From: Baylisascaris procyonis
Taxonomy: Eukaryota > Nematoda > Chromadorea > Rhabditida > Ascarididae
Direction: 5' to 3'
Length of the DNA stretch: 64,000 nucleotides
Assembly (NCBI GenBank): GCA_037389465.1
Contig: JAZARR010000171.1
Coordinates: 2,108,001-2,172,000, forward strand
Part shown: positions 1 to 24,755 of the stretch, piece after piece
How the letters are laid out: each line of letters begins with the position of its first letter
Position numbering within the stretch: position 1 is the first letter of the stretch
Program-made: the position numbers and the translations under genes
Notes under the pieces: model-generated
Told to the model about the DNA's origin: nothing
What the model saw: only the letters and a program-made list of their open reading frames with translations
Database searches by the model: none

Positions 1-2131
1 TCACAGATGCATGATATCGTGCTTGTGGGTGGGTCAACCCGTATCCCCAAGGTGCAGAAATTGCTCTCTGACTTCTTCTCAGGCAAGGAACTCAACAAGA
101 GTATCAATCCTGATGAGGTGAGCACTTATCGATGTGTACTGGAATAGGGTGTATTGAGCACAGTGTGCCTGGTATGCCCCGGGTACTCAGTGGGCAAGGT
201 AAAAGATAATGAAAGGTGCGTTTATGTTAACTGGGGTAATTTGGATTAGGTCGGTTAGAAGATGAATGTTACACAAGTTAATTTCCTTGTGGTTTAGTGA
301 ATGCTGTATTCTATAGCCTGTACCGCTGCCTTTCTTTATTTTTGTTTATTCAGTTGGTGCATCATGGTACTGACGCCGCAGTATGCAGTGATTAAGTTCA
401 TGATATCTCGTTTTGTAGGCAGTGGCATACGGAGCTGCAGTTCAAGCGGCCATTCTGTCTGGCGACAAGTCGGAGGCTGTACAAGATCTGTTGCTTTTGG
501 ATGTTGCACCACTATCGTTGGGTATTGAGACTGCTGGTGGTGTTATGACTGCATTGATTAAGAGAAATACAACGATCCCGACAAAGACCTCGCAAACGTT
601 CACCACCTACTCGGACAACCAGCCCGGTGTGCTTATCCAGGTAAAAAAAGAACATGTTCCGGCTAATCAGGAAAGGGGAGCATGAGTAGCTCAAGTTTCA
701 GTTTCTGAGGATTGAGGCAGAGCTTGAATAAATAGAGAAAGACATGTGACTTAGACATTTCGCAAAAAAAAAACGAATCGTTGACAGTAAATTGTAGCCA
801 AAAATTGACTTTTAAGGCAGTAACTAGAGAGGGAAGTAGTGGAACGGTGAATGGATCTGTCGGCTAAAACATTAAAGGGCTGTTGGGAAGAACTACAAGG
901 TTGTTTTTGATATTATTATAGCGTACATGGGACGTTTGATTGAGTGCTTGCGTTGGCAGCAGTCGGTGTTAAACTATTGTTGTTCAGGTATATGAAGGTG
1001 AACGTGCAATGACTAAGGACAATAACCTGCTGGGCAAGTTCGAGCTTTCTGGTATCCCACCAGCACCTCGAGGTGTTCCTCAGATCGAGGTCACTTTCGA
1101 TATTGATGCCAATGGCATCTTGAATGTATCGGCACAAGACAAGTCGACCGGCAAACAGAATAAGATTACAATCACCAATGATAAGGGACGTCTGTCGAAG
1201 GACGAAATCGATCGTATGGTGCAGGAAGCCGAAAGATATAAGGCTGACGACGATGCCCAGAAAGAGCGTGTCGCTGCGAAGAACGCGCTTGAATCGTATG
1301 CCTTCAACATGAAGCAGACTATTGACGATGAAAAGGTATGTATTTAATTTTTTTCGGAACCTTAATATCTGTGATGGCTTCGATATACAAAAGATTAGAA
1401 AAAAGCACAGTGCTTATGAGTTCCGAGGGGGGGGGGTATCGGGATTTGGGTCCCAGTTGTTTGCTCTTTTGTAAGGCAGTTGGTGATGTGTATCAACAAC
1501 TAAGTTATGTTGTGTCCATGTTGTGCAGGTTATCGTGGTTTTTTAACGATCCAGAATTTCAGCTGAAGGACAAGATTTCGCCAGATGACCGTAAGAAAAT
1601 CGAAGACAAGTGCGATGAGATCATCAAGTGGCTCGACCGCAATCAGACTGCTGAGAAGGACGAATTCGAGCACATGCAGAAGGAGCTTGAGGGTGTATGC
1701 AACCCGATCATCACGAAGCTATACCAGGGTGCTGGTGGCATGCCAGGAGGTGAGTCAAAGCATTAGGTATTCAAGGGAAGTCAAGTGTGAAGTGAGTTTG
1801 GAAAAGGGAGGATAATAGGGGATATTATATGATTTGGTAACGATATCTCTTTTACTAGGGTTTTTAAATACTTGAGCGGGATCTTCGTTCTGTTTTCAGA
1901 CGTTGGAAAATGTTCAAGGGCAGTTTTGGGAAGTCTGTTTTTCTTATCGTCTCGGACCGGAAGCTTCAGAATTTTTTAGCGGATGTGTAGATGGATGTCG
2001 GAAGTATCGTGCCATGTATGATTAAGTCTAATTTCAATTATTTTTCAGGTATGCCTGGTGGCTTCCCGGGTGGTGCTCCAGGAGGTGGATCGCAGAACGC
2101 TGGAGGCCCGACAATCGAGGAGGTCGATTGA
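1..2131 (+). CDS. hsp70: cytosolic heat shock protein 70, copy A (5' part outside window)
   Basis: ATP-driven chaperone of the cytosol. Exons read at 1-117, 419-640, 988-1335, 1563-1749 and 2049-2131, all with GT..AG borders and one continuous frame of 319 codons. Visible: the third Hsp70 signature ([12 protein letters not shown]) in the first exon, the end of the ATPase domain and the peptide-binding domain ([14 protein letters not shown]), the helical lid, a GGMPGG-rich tail and the C-terminal EEVD that binds TPR co-chaperones. The tail has one more Gly-Pro repeat ([10 protein letters not shown]) than copy B. The N-terminal half and promoter lie before base 1. Exons 8 and 9 and their introns are very like copy B, but the first part of exon 8 equals copy C instead. 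Confidence 0.96.
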
Positions 2132-2246
2132 GAGCTGCTCGGCGATTATGCTTCCTGATCTCATGTCGTCAGTATATGTATTAATGTTCGTTGTTGCTGT
2201 GGTACATGGTTGAAGTTGCCGGCTCCATGAGCGGGTTGTATAATGT

Positions 2247-2252
2247 AATAAA
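2247..2252 (+). promoter_or_regulatory. polyadenylation signal of hsp70 copy A
   Basis: AATAAA 116 bases after the stop codon of copy A. Nearest canonical hexamer on the coding strand. Confidence 0.6.
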
Positions 2253-4440
2253 CATGTGGAGACTATGTGGCGTCGATTGCACTACATCACGAAGGTATTC
2301 AGCGGGACACGTGTGGGAAGGCGCATTAGATGTTGGCTTGTTTCCCGAAGGATTTTTTGTGCTTTGGCATGTAGCGGAAATTGCAAGTAGTGCAACGTTA
2401 GGAAGGATGAGAAAAAAGGGGATAACGTTTAAAAGTCGAAGCAAGGTGCCATGCAGTCTGCTGCTTCGTGTTTTTGTGGATACATGCCGGGAAGCTAAGG
2501 CAATTTAGGGAGAGAATAAGAATTCTGAAGGTTCACAAGTATGGGTTTTGGTGTGAGGTTTCGCACGTCAAGAGAGTCGGAGTTGTGTTACTGGACATGC
2601 GATGATCGGACACTGGAAGTGACTTGTCAGCTACATGACAGGCATGCTTTTAAGAGGTAGGTGGAGGTGTTTATTACGTCTACGTGCCGTTACAATGACG
2701 AGGCGAGTTTGGCTACTTCAGCCGATAGCCCCCCAACATACACAGGACAACCCGCAACATACGTGGAATAATCCCCTAAGACATGGAAGATAACCGATGC
2801 CCTTCCACCTACTTTGTGAGCTCAAAATATGCACTTAGATCCGCAAACTGGTCGATTCTGTTCGATTTTGCATAGCAACAAAACATTGAAGGAATCTGAA
2901 ATGAAGATATGATAACCTAAGAGATAATAAAGACAAAGGCATGAGGCTTCAAACAGCCGCTTCAAATTTGGCTTCAAATATATGTACCGATTAGTAAGAC
3001 CGATAGAAATCTCTATGAGGAAGGGGATCATAAGCTGACGTTGGATAAATCAAAAAGACTCCATTCCTTATGATTTCTGCTATTCTTCTTTTCTTTTCTT
3101 GTCTTTTAAACGCATGGCTGTGTGTCTTGTTAGAAATGTTTTTGTCGTTTCTTCGTTTATATTTCTTTATTGTGAAATAAAAAAATTTTTTTTGTTAACT
3201 ATAGCTATGATAATCCCTAATATCCAATCTTAAAAGCTTCATCGACAACGAATTGAGCAATCAGTCGGTCATAATCGATTTTAGAGATCAATGAAATTTA
3301 ATCTTTATTAGACAAATGCTCTTCATATGCAAAATCTTTGCTAGAGAATCGTTTTAAAGAAAAATTTCAATATGCAAATTTTACTAAATTTTGGGTGTTT
3401 GTTGGATTGAGATGCGGCAATTTTGACAAATTAAAGTGCTTCAACGAAATACGACTAAAAGTTTCAGGGGGGTTTTGCAAATCGAATAGACCAATTTTAG
3501 ATGGATCGATGCGTTTTTTGTTGATCGAATAAATAAATTAATGTTTCATACCTATATGAACGCCCAAAAATATAAAGCCTGTCCATTGCAATAATATTGT
3601 TTAATAAAAATTCTGCAAGAAGAAAATCACAAAAAATAGATTTATTCAACTGCTTATTATAAATCATCGTCATAGATTTAAGGTGGTTAATTAAAGAAAC
3701 TTCCTATGAATAGGCATTTCTGTTCGAATTTTATAGGATCTAACCTCTCAGTTTTATTGACTAAGCGATTAGTTCCACGTTTAAGGTCGGAAAGGTTTCA
3801 CACTATTTTCTTTCATTTAGCATTAATTCGACTCCATATTCTGCTCCTACCTCTCGTCGCATGCAAATTTCGCATGCGAATTGCGCAAAAAAACCTTGCA
3901 GAATTACAAACCACCAATTGTTGCAATGCTCTGGCCCATTCTCGACAATGTCTTGACCATGTCTTATCATATAACAGCTTTCATCATAAACTTTAAAACT
4001 AAAGTTAGTATAACATGGTATATACCGCAATAAATTGTGAATTGGCAACTCTTCCCTAAATATTATATAAGCTCAAATTGAGTATGCTTGAGAAGGACCC
4101 ATTCAAATGGTACCACCTATAAGGAATTCCCCATTCAATTTGACAAGACTGGTCTTGAAGATCACCTTAATTTCCAAACGTTATCGATCTTCTTGATTCA
4201 TTTGCCCGCCAAATTTGATCCTTCGATGCCCGATGAGATCACTGGTTTGGAATGTTGCCAAAGGCAATATATTTCAACAATATGCAATATTATTTCTATA
4301 AAATAATAAACAATCATAATAATATTGATAGTTTTAAATATTAACAAAAAAAAAATTTACAAATCGCATTATAAAAGAAAAAATTCACTTATTGGCATAG
4401 TGCAATAAATTTCACAATTCTTGCGAACACTATTTCACAT
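2253..4440. other. intergenic, hsp70 A to B
   Basis: No gene supported. The first 600 bases are GC-richer and give long but unconvincing open frames (one starts in the 3' UTR of copy A). From about 2,850 the DNA is AT-rich with no exon chain that I could join. Confidence 0.5.
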
Positions 4441-4445
4441 GCGGA

Positions 4446-4453
4446 TGACGTCA
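4446..4453. promoter_or_regulatory. CRE/ATF-like palindrome upstream of hsp70 copy B
   Basis: TGACGTCA, the full palindromic site for CREB/ATF-type bZIP factors, 12 bases before the heat-shock element and 138 bases before the ATG. Binding is inferred. Confidence 0.55.
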
Positions 4454-4464
4454 TCGTGTAATCG

Positions 4465-4477
4465 TTCGCGAACATTC
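4465..4477 (+). promoter_or_regulatory. heat-shock element of hsp70 copy B
   Basis: TTCGCGAACATTC: three contiguous alternating TTC/GAA blocks with two-base gaps, the consensus binding site for an HSF1 trimer. It lies 9 bases upstream of a TATA box, so copy B is probably heat-inducible. Confidence 0.88.
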
Positions 4478-4486
4478 TATCACATC

Positions 4487-4494
4487 TATAAATA
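4487..4494 (+). promoter_or_regulatory. TATA box of hsp70 copy B
   Basis: TATAAATA, 90 bases before the ATG and just downstream of the heat-shock element. The spacing fits a start site near 4,515-4,525. Confidence 0.8.
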
Positions 4495-4583
4495 GAGCAA
4501 TCATCGCAAATGCAACGTTATTTTCGTTGCTGCTGCGTCGGTGTGTGCATTGTTGCGTATTGCGGTGATTTTCATTGACGAAG

Positions 4584-10624
<6,041 letters not shown>

Positions 10625-10740
10625 ATTGCTAAAAAGTGATCTTTGTTGATCTCATTCATTCATATAAACACATCGTTTTACATTCGCTGAATGTTTCATG
10701 TTTCCTCCATATGTGGGCGTTAAGTTGTACTTTTTCTATG

Positions 10741-10746
10741 AATAAA
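10741..10746 (+). promoter_or_regulatory. polyadenylation signal of hsp70 copy B
   Basis: AATAAA 117 bases after the stop of copy B, almost the same distance as in copy A. Confidence 0.65.
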
Positions 10747-10933
10747 TTCCTGAAGTTTGGTTTTCATGCTTATATTTGTGACCGAGAGAACTTAAAAGTT
10801 ATGTCGGAATTAGTGCATTGCATCTGAGTTTACTCGGTTAGGCTTTTAGCGTTGGATCACCTGGTTTGAAACCGAGGCTTCGAGTTTCGATGTGTTCGAT
10901 GAGGTTTAGCGCAGTTTCATTCTAATTAATCGT

Positions 10934-11261
10934 ATGGGTGGGTTGTGGGCATCTCAGCATGTCTTTAGGCGTGCTGTGGAAGTATGTCCGCCAACAATCG
11001 GGTGCGACGGCGACGACTCTTTGATTGGCATTTGTATGGGTGGTCGATTCTATAGGAGAATGGATTTCACTATCGTTTAGAAGTTCGATTACCCTCTGAT
11101 TCTGCCCACAGGTGCTGTGTGCAAATTTTGCATTCGGACATGGAACTAATGGGTTTGGCAACGTTTAAATCAAGAGATACGGTGCCAGAACCCGCTTTGT
11201 TGGGCTTTATGCCAATTGGAACGCGAATGGCACTTTCATGAGTGAGGCTTCACCTCAGTAA
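10934..11261 (+). pseudogene. possible decayed coding segment
   Basis: An ATG at 10934 opens 48 codons (MGGLWASQHVFRR...) to a TAG at 11078-11080. A good acceptor (CTGCCCACAG) at 11111 then opens the same kind of frame (VLCANFAFGHGTNGFG), broken by TAA at 11166-11168 and open again to 11261. It could be two exons plus a short intron, a broken gene, or chance: this stretch is GC-richer than its surroundings. No family recognised. Confidence 0.2.
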
Positions 11262-14200
11262 TTAATTATGCACTCGAGCTAGGTCTAATGAATGGAAACA
11301 ATGTGCAGCTCTCAAGTAATCTGAATGAAGTTAAGAAGTGGAATGTGCATTGGATATGGAAATATGTAATAAGAAAATACGTTCAAAAATATTGCACAAG
11401 TTGATATAAAGGATGGACGAATTGATTAAGATTAAGCTAGAAGGATGTACTTTTTGAAAAAAGGGAAATGGCTTGTTTTTTGTAGTTGATATCGGTGGGT
11501 ACATAGTTCTGCGAGATTGAGGACAGAAGAGAAGGTTTTTTCAAGTAGTATACTGGAGAAACGGTGAACTATATATAAAGAGAGCTTGAAATGTGCGTAA
11601 ACACGTCAACGTTTCAATGACTCAGGACCGAAAATCTTCAGTCGCTTCTTATAAGGTGACTGCTAGGAACCTTAGAAAGCTTTCCAAAAACATAGGCTAC
11701 GAAAACTTACAAAAGCATATCAATGACTCGGGATATTCTTTTGTGTGAGCGCAGCGTTGTATGCTGAAAAGGAAATGTTGAAATCACCAATGATAACAAA
11801 TACGCACAGTGCTGCTCTGGATCAGCACAGTGCAACTATGTTAATCCGGAGCCACTTTAGTTCGGAATTTCGGCCAAAGATTACCCCATCCAGTATGACG
11901 ATGACAAGATTGTGTTTGCATTCTCATGAACTAGTAAAGTTCAACTAGTTACGGCAATGAACGAAGTGATGAGTGATGACATCGGGGCCATGAATTGCGA
12001 GAGAGAGAAAGGAAATGAGTGAACGGATGAAATGAATATCACTAAGATTGCATGAATCAAAATGGAAATGGAACTAATGATTAGATTGCATTGTTAAATT
12101 ATGCTTTGCAATGAGGATAATAGGGATATTTCCTTATAAAAGACAAACAACGCTACTCGGATCCAACGGATCCAACGTAATACGCTTAAAGATTGGATTC
12201 CACTTCGTCGTTTAACATTTGTTGCTATCTGCTTTAATATTATTTTAACGATGGCGCAATTCCCCCATTGGTTTATTAAATTGATTAAATTCTCCAAGTT
12301 TTCTTGTAATTTTTCTCTTCTGTTCATTGACAACATTCGCAATTCTGATCATTTAAGTGAATTTTTTCTGTGTACTATAATTTGTATAACGCGTTTTCCC
12401 TTTGCAGATAAAGTACGGCATGCTGTTGCATTGTTGAGCAATGCAGTTTTTTAGCTGCATCAGAAAATCTGATTTCATTATCACGATATTTAATACGATT
12501 CCTAGTCATTGTGGAGATTATTTATTAATACTGTAAGGGTCAGCTCCCATTTGCTCGTCTAGTCGTTTAGATCTCCTTGAAGATCTACACCCTCCGTCAG
12601 GATGAGATCGAGTAAACTACGAGACCACACAGGTGTAAGGGAGAATAGTTTATCATGCTTATACAATAAGATGACAAACAAGTAAGGACCCGTTCACAAT
12701 GATGGCACCAATCGTCGGCACGAACCCGTAGTCGCACTCGATGAACTCCACGCTTACTCACGCCCACACGTAGCCTCGCGAACAATCTAGCAGCTGGGAT
12801 GAATCAGCACTTCCTATCTGTTAAGGGTGTAGATGTTGTTTTCCTCAGCAACGATTGCATATTCTTCTTCCTTAATTTTTCATTCACTCTCTTTAAATGG
12901 TGCAAAATGAAGCAATCGAACGAGTGAACGCATTTACTTCCAAAATGATATCTTTAATTTGTCAAGTATTCACTATAAGCTGCTAAGTATGATTTCAGAG
13001 ATGTGAAACCGCTATAAAATGTCACTTCGATTTGTCAGCATAGAGAGAGAGCAAAGAGGACAGAATAGTGCTGAATCGTTAATAATGGAGAATCGCCATA
13101 CTGCATTCAAATTCCACAAAAATTTGTATGTTCCAATTCTAGTCGAACTTTTTAGTGGAATATAGCTTAACAATGTGCTCTAAATTTATAGCTACAAATT
13201 AAAGAAATTTTTGCATAGATGTTTGAAACGAGTGAGAGAGAGAATAGTACTCGTATTGCTATGATCGAATATATGTGTGAGAGATAACAATGGAAGCAAA
13301 GAGACGCATATGCTGGCAAACAGTTCAAAATTTTTTTAGATCTTTTATGTTGCCACCGTGCGCATCGATTGTATAACCGCATAACTTTTATCTCATGAAA
13401 AATCGATGGAATTATTCTGTCAGTATTCTGCATTAAACGAGACTACGCTGTCTTATAAGGACGTCAAAAAGGACTCCACAATTGATTTGTTTTCCCCCAC
13501 TTCCTCATAAAAAGCATTACAGGTCTCCTTCTCTTATGTCCTTCAAAAAAAAAAAAAAAAACGATGCAAATATTCGAAAATTCTTCAAAAAGACTGTTGA
13601 AGATAATATTGATAGATTGGTATTTACGATAAAGAAAAAAAGAATTCCTGGAATATTTAATTTTTACACTTCGTAATGGTTAAATGCAAAAGCTGAACGA
13701 ATTGATTGAAAGAGCACTAGTCGGGGGAAATTCATTGCAAAAGGAGCCGACATACGCAGTTTTGTACCTTTGCATTTCACTTTGCTTAGTGAAAAAAAAA
13801 ATGCATAAATTATCCGAAAAATTAAAATATGTGCGGAATAATGCGTTCGTATTGGAAGTGCATTGATTGTTCGTATAAATTTTCAGCAAGAGATTTTTTT
13901 AAATGTATTTCCGGTAGTTTGCTCTTGCTAAGCGCATTATAGAGGCGTTACATGCTTGTGAAGCATATTGAATGTTGTTTCTTGCTGACTATCTATTCCT
14001 TGCGCTCAACTCGGGTAGCACTGAAGCTAAAGTTGAGAATAACACCTTAATTCGGTATCATCAAAGATCTTTCACATTCACTGCCTACTTTCGAGAATTA
14101 TAGACATTCGATAGTGTCAAAAATTGTGGACAATATGGTTATATGTGGTAATATAAATAATATAGCTAATACAAGTAACGGTAATATATGTTAATGGACA

Positions 14201-14286
14201 AATTTAATAATAATATAGGAATGTGCCACAAGGAAACATATGGCACAATTCTGCATTAAGCCTAACAGGTGTTAAAAATATCGAAG
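11262..14286. other. intergenic, no gene seen
   Basis: AT-rich, many stops in all frames. Possible acceptors exist (for example CCCTTTGCAG ending at 12408) but I could not join coding exons. An A-run lies at 13544-13560. Confidence 0.4.
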
Positions 14287-16435
14287 TGAAAACGTTCACA
14301 ATAAAGCAACATCGTCAATCATAATTGATGTGAACGCTATCAGCAGAAAATTTGACGTATGGCTTGCAGGTGTGTATGTATTTTTAAAAAAATTTTTTTT
14401 ATTTTTTTTTAAAGTCGGATTATTTTCTCTTCATTGTTAAGCTTTTCATTCGAATTTTCTGCAATATTCAACAATCAATCAAAATGCCGAATTTCTGATC
14501 GCAAACGCTCTCGGTTCTTTAAATGAAAGCTTCATGCTTGATAAATGCTGTTAAATCTTATTCGGCAAATAGTAGCATTGTTTTATTATCTCAGTTTTTT
14601 GCATGCATTCTTTTTTTTTAACTGCTATTTGATAGCTGCATTGAAATTGAAGGTTTTCTTGCACAATAACATATTGCACCTATATATTGCATCTTATATG
14701 GTATATGCGTTGCAGTATGCAACAAATTCAATTTTCAATCATGTTACGCCCACATTAATTAATTTGCATATCTCCTCATAGTGTGTTAATATAAAAGAGA
14801 GCATCAATAGCCGGTTTCCTGTAGAGGTTTTTGCAACGAATTTGACCGTAAAGTTGTTTTCACTCAGCTGATTCTCGTTATTTGCACTCTTGATTATGTT
14901 GCATAGGAACTGAAGTGGGAATAAAAGCGCCTAAATGAGTAAAATTTGAATGACAGGAAAAAAGCATTTTATTTACTTGCGCAGCGAATAAAATCTCAAC
15001 TCCAGTTGTGCTCTAAAACTGCTATTATACTATAAGATTACTACTATAAGTTGTGCTCTGCTATAACATTGCTACTATAAGTTGTACTCTACTATAAGAT
15101 CGCTAGAAACTTCAATTTAGCACAGGATGGATTTATCACTCAAACCCTGTCACTACCTGTCCCCCTCCTCCCTTCCCCCCATTAATGTATGTGCCTGCAA
15201 CACGTATTTTATGCTGTCCATCGTTGTGCTTCGCAAAAAAAAAGTTGATATCAATTCGCACAATAAAAAGAACGATATAAATTCATATGGCGGAACGCTG
15301 ATCATTTTCAATGTTAATGTTGGCTGATTGTTGCGTGCAATTCGAAGCGTGAATCATCGTCAGCAATCAAACCGATGCTCTAGAAGATTCTGACCCCTCT
15401 TAGTGTGCACGCATTTATGTGCAAAAAACTCTTGTTACCGTTTTAAAGCGTTCCGTTTTCATGCAACCACATACGCACACAAATATTAGAGCACGCAATA
15501 GGAGCAATCTGTAGCGTTGCATTCTGCGTACGATGACATCTACTTAGCGTGTCAGCCAGCTGTTATGTTTGAATCGGTTGATAGTGAGTTCGGGGATGTT
15601 CTCGCACGGTTTTATTAACCGATTTATTTCCACATTACTTCCGATACAAAAAGTACTGTTTCTTTCAGCTTGATTCCACAGCTATTTTTTTTTGAAGTTT
15701 TATTTGAATTCCTTTTAGAATTTCAATTTCTTATGCCTCATAACAGCAGCGTCATTACTATAAAAAATGCCATGCCGTACTTTCTCAACTTTTGAAAAAA
15801 TCCACTTTTCGCATCCAGTGCATTCCATACCGGGACCTGAACTTTAACACTTATCCATTTTTCCCGGATCCGTGAGCCTTTAAGAAATTCCGAAAACCCT
15901 TCTCCATTATTCTTTGATAAAAATTAGGGTGCATCATAAGCTTGTGCGCTTGCGCAATATTGGGCAATGTTTCGTGGACTTCTCCTGTGTTTTCCATATG
16001 AATTTTTCTATTCTTCGTGAAATATTCAGCGATGAATCGTTCTCAACTATGAATTTACCACTTCGTTGTGCTCTATATCCGGTAAGTTTCCTTGCGGTTG
16101 CCTTGCGTTGTTCTTTAAGGACTCCTTATTATCCTGCCTTATATCCTTAACCTTCTGTGCAAGTTACTTCATTTTGTTGCGCTTATATAGCCGTTTTTGT
16201 GAGATTATGATCATTAGGCAATTCTATGCGTCTTGCAAGAGCAGTTGTTGGTTACAATAGATCTGTACCATTATTCATAATATTTGCTATTAATCAAAAG
16301 AGAGTTTTTCATTTTTTTTTTCAGATATGCTTAAGCGTTACTGTGTTCCACCAAACACTACCGTATACTATTAGTGCTCCTAGTATAACGTTCTCTGAGC
16401 ATGGCATTACCGTACTATTATTCCGTCACAGTTAA
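14287..16435 (+). CDS. spliced gene of unrecognised family (six exons, start not found)
   Basis: Read by eye from splice signals and phase: exons 14287-14369, 15245-15312, 15556-15608, 15669-15776, 15928-16081 and 16325-16435, together 192 codons with stop. The last two are best supported: donor CCG|GTAAGT at 16082, acceptor TTTTTTTTTCAG at 16324, frame kept. Segments read ...SSIIIDVNAISRKFDVWLA, PAVMFESVDSEFGDVLAR, MPHNSSVITIKNAMP and, last, YTISAPSITFSEHGITVLLF before TAA. The acceptor at 15244 (AAAAAG) is weak, so an exon may be missing there. The end has a loose look of the C-terminal barrel of BPI/LBP lipid-binding proteins, which is only a suggestion. It lies between hsp70 B and C on their strand but shares nothing with them. 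Confidence 0.42.
15005..15107. repeat. short imperfect tandem repeat
   Basis: Three degenerate copies of a 30-45 base unit built on GTTGTGCTCT...CTATAA...CTACTATAA. It lies in the intron before the 15245 exon. Confidence 0.6.
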
Positions 16436-17971
16436 AATTATCCTCAATTACGGTTGATATATTTTGAGAGTTAAGAGTCTTTTTATGTCTTCGGTTCAGT
16501 TTTCTTCCTTTCTCTTATTTTTATTGCTTTAAAATTTCTATCTATTCTTTCCTAAGTCTTCTTCGTCTCTTCATTTATTTTCACTTCAGTTATCCCCAAC
16601 TTTCCATTTTCCGGCTTTCGCAAATTTTTATTTGCAGAGCTAATTATGAGAAGATTCTTTGCTTAAAATCTGTGTGTTTGGCTGCTGCACTGTTTCAGTT
16701 TGGGAGCCAGTAGAAATAAAGTCGCAAGTTCAGCGGTTATAATCAACATCACCCTACAGTTCCTTTACCAACCTTCGAATTGATCCGTCAACCTTAAAAG
16801 AAATTATAGACAATTAAGTATATCTGAAAATTTATGTGCGCTTTGCTAACGGTGAGAGCGAAACGGACCTTAATTGATTTCTCTATTTATATGCCGATTG
16901 ATTGAAGGTAAACGCGAGCTTCTAAAATAGTTTTATTGGGGCGTTCAATCAGTCAGATCAACCGACAAGTTTCATAAAATGGAATTCATTGTTGAGCATG
17001 AGCTCTTAGTAATGCTCGTTACATTTGATTTATGTCTACTGCGTTCAAATAGTTATTACCTCTCGTATTTAGTGTTCGTTTAAACTTAATCTGTAAAAAG
17101 TTAAACAAAGTTTGTGGAAGGGATGTGTTCGCTGTTGTCACATTTTCATTGCGTTGCAGCTTAATTCTCTCTAAAAAGTCCGTGTTCTATAGAAACAAGC
17201 TCTTATATACAACCATCTATGCGTTTGTGTGCCCAAAGTAAATTCAGGTGATGAGAGCAGCCTTAATTCTCAAAATTTGAAATTCTAAAATTTACAGGAG
17301 TGTCGGTTCGGGTTTCACTTCTTCCTAGATATTGTTTACCAATAGGGTCAAAAAAACAAATTTCCAAATTCACTCGAATCGGATGAATCATAGTCTTAAA
17401 AAATATAAAAATTCAGCTATTCTTTCATCAATTCTCTGAAACAAATATTGAGTTTATGCTACAAAGTTTCACATTTTCTAAGAATTTTATGCAAATTTCT
17501 TCCAGTGATAAGGAGAGTAACAGTAATAAGTTTAGGTTGCAATAGAAAAACGAACCATGCAAAAGAAATCATATTGTATTCCCTATAATCGATACATTAT
17601 ATGCTGCAATGTTTGCGTGTAAGTGGGATTACTATAAATGGCATTAAAGTTCTCTTGTATATCTGTATTGCAATTTTGTGTTGGTTGAAGTTACGCAGTA
17701 TGATATATGTCTATTTCATTTTCTTCTATTCGTTCTTTTTTGGTAATTTTGGTAATTTTGGTCATATGCAGTATTCACTATCAGTGAACTTTTCCAATAA
17801 GCGGTTTTGATTTCATTTCATTTGTTTTCTTCCCTCTACTTTGCAATGTCTTACCTATCTCATATTGCTTTCGTATCTCTCTCTTTTGTCGATTCTAGCG
17901 TTACTTGTTTCAATGTCAACTTACTGCTGCTTCTTTGAAAATATTGCATTTATTTATAGTGAGCCGTTAAC
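16436..17971. other. 5' flank of hsp70 copy C
   Basis: AT-rich. I found no perfect TTCnnGAA or GAAnnTTC block in the last 370 bases before the ATG; near matches have three-base gaps (GAACTTTTC at 17787). A TATAAAT lies at 17634, too far for a simple promoter unless there is a 5' UTR intron. A TTTATAG 15 bases before the ATG could be a splice acceptor. Confidence 0.4.
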
Positions 17972-24367
<6,396 letters not shown>

Positions 24368-24755
24368 ATATAAAAGCCATCTTCGCCGCACTCATTAATA
24401 TCGAAAAGCTTTAAATATTTAGGAACGAGAAATTGACAGATAAATTGTCGATTATTTCTTATTTGCAAACCGTGATAATTCTTTTATTTCTTCAAATAAC
24501 ATTTAATTGAATTTATATCAGCTTCAAATATTAAATTTTTCGAAGCAGAAATTCTATTTATTAATTGTTATACAACTTCGTAATTGCAGTTCGATAGCGT
24601 TCATTTTGTTGTTTCAATTTGATAGTGCTATTTTGCAATTGCACACCTAGTCTAACTCAATATAAAAAATGCTCATTGTGAAGTGTTGTCATACGAAAAA
24701 TGCTAATAACTTATAAAAAATCTGGATAACTTTTCTGAGAAGTGTATCTTTTCAG

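Noticed and set aside
512..694. Minus-strand ORFs across the hsp70 exons (also 1080-1310, 6398-6863, 8139-8459, 9488-9718, 22385-22723)
   Set aside because: Antisense shadows of the conserved Hsp70 coding sequence.
2191..2801. Open frames after hsp70 A, including 105 codons from 2191 and an ATG frame near 2544 with one TAG
   Set aside because: The first runs through the poly(A) signal and 3' UTR. The stretch is GC-rich, so long frames are expected by chance, and no splice chain fits.
17634..17640. TATAAAT as the promoter of hsp70 C
   Set aside because: It lies about 330 bases before the ATG with no heat-shock element beside it; without a proven 5' UTR intron it cannot be assigned.
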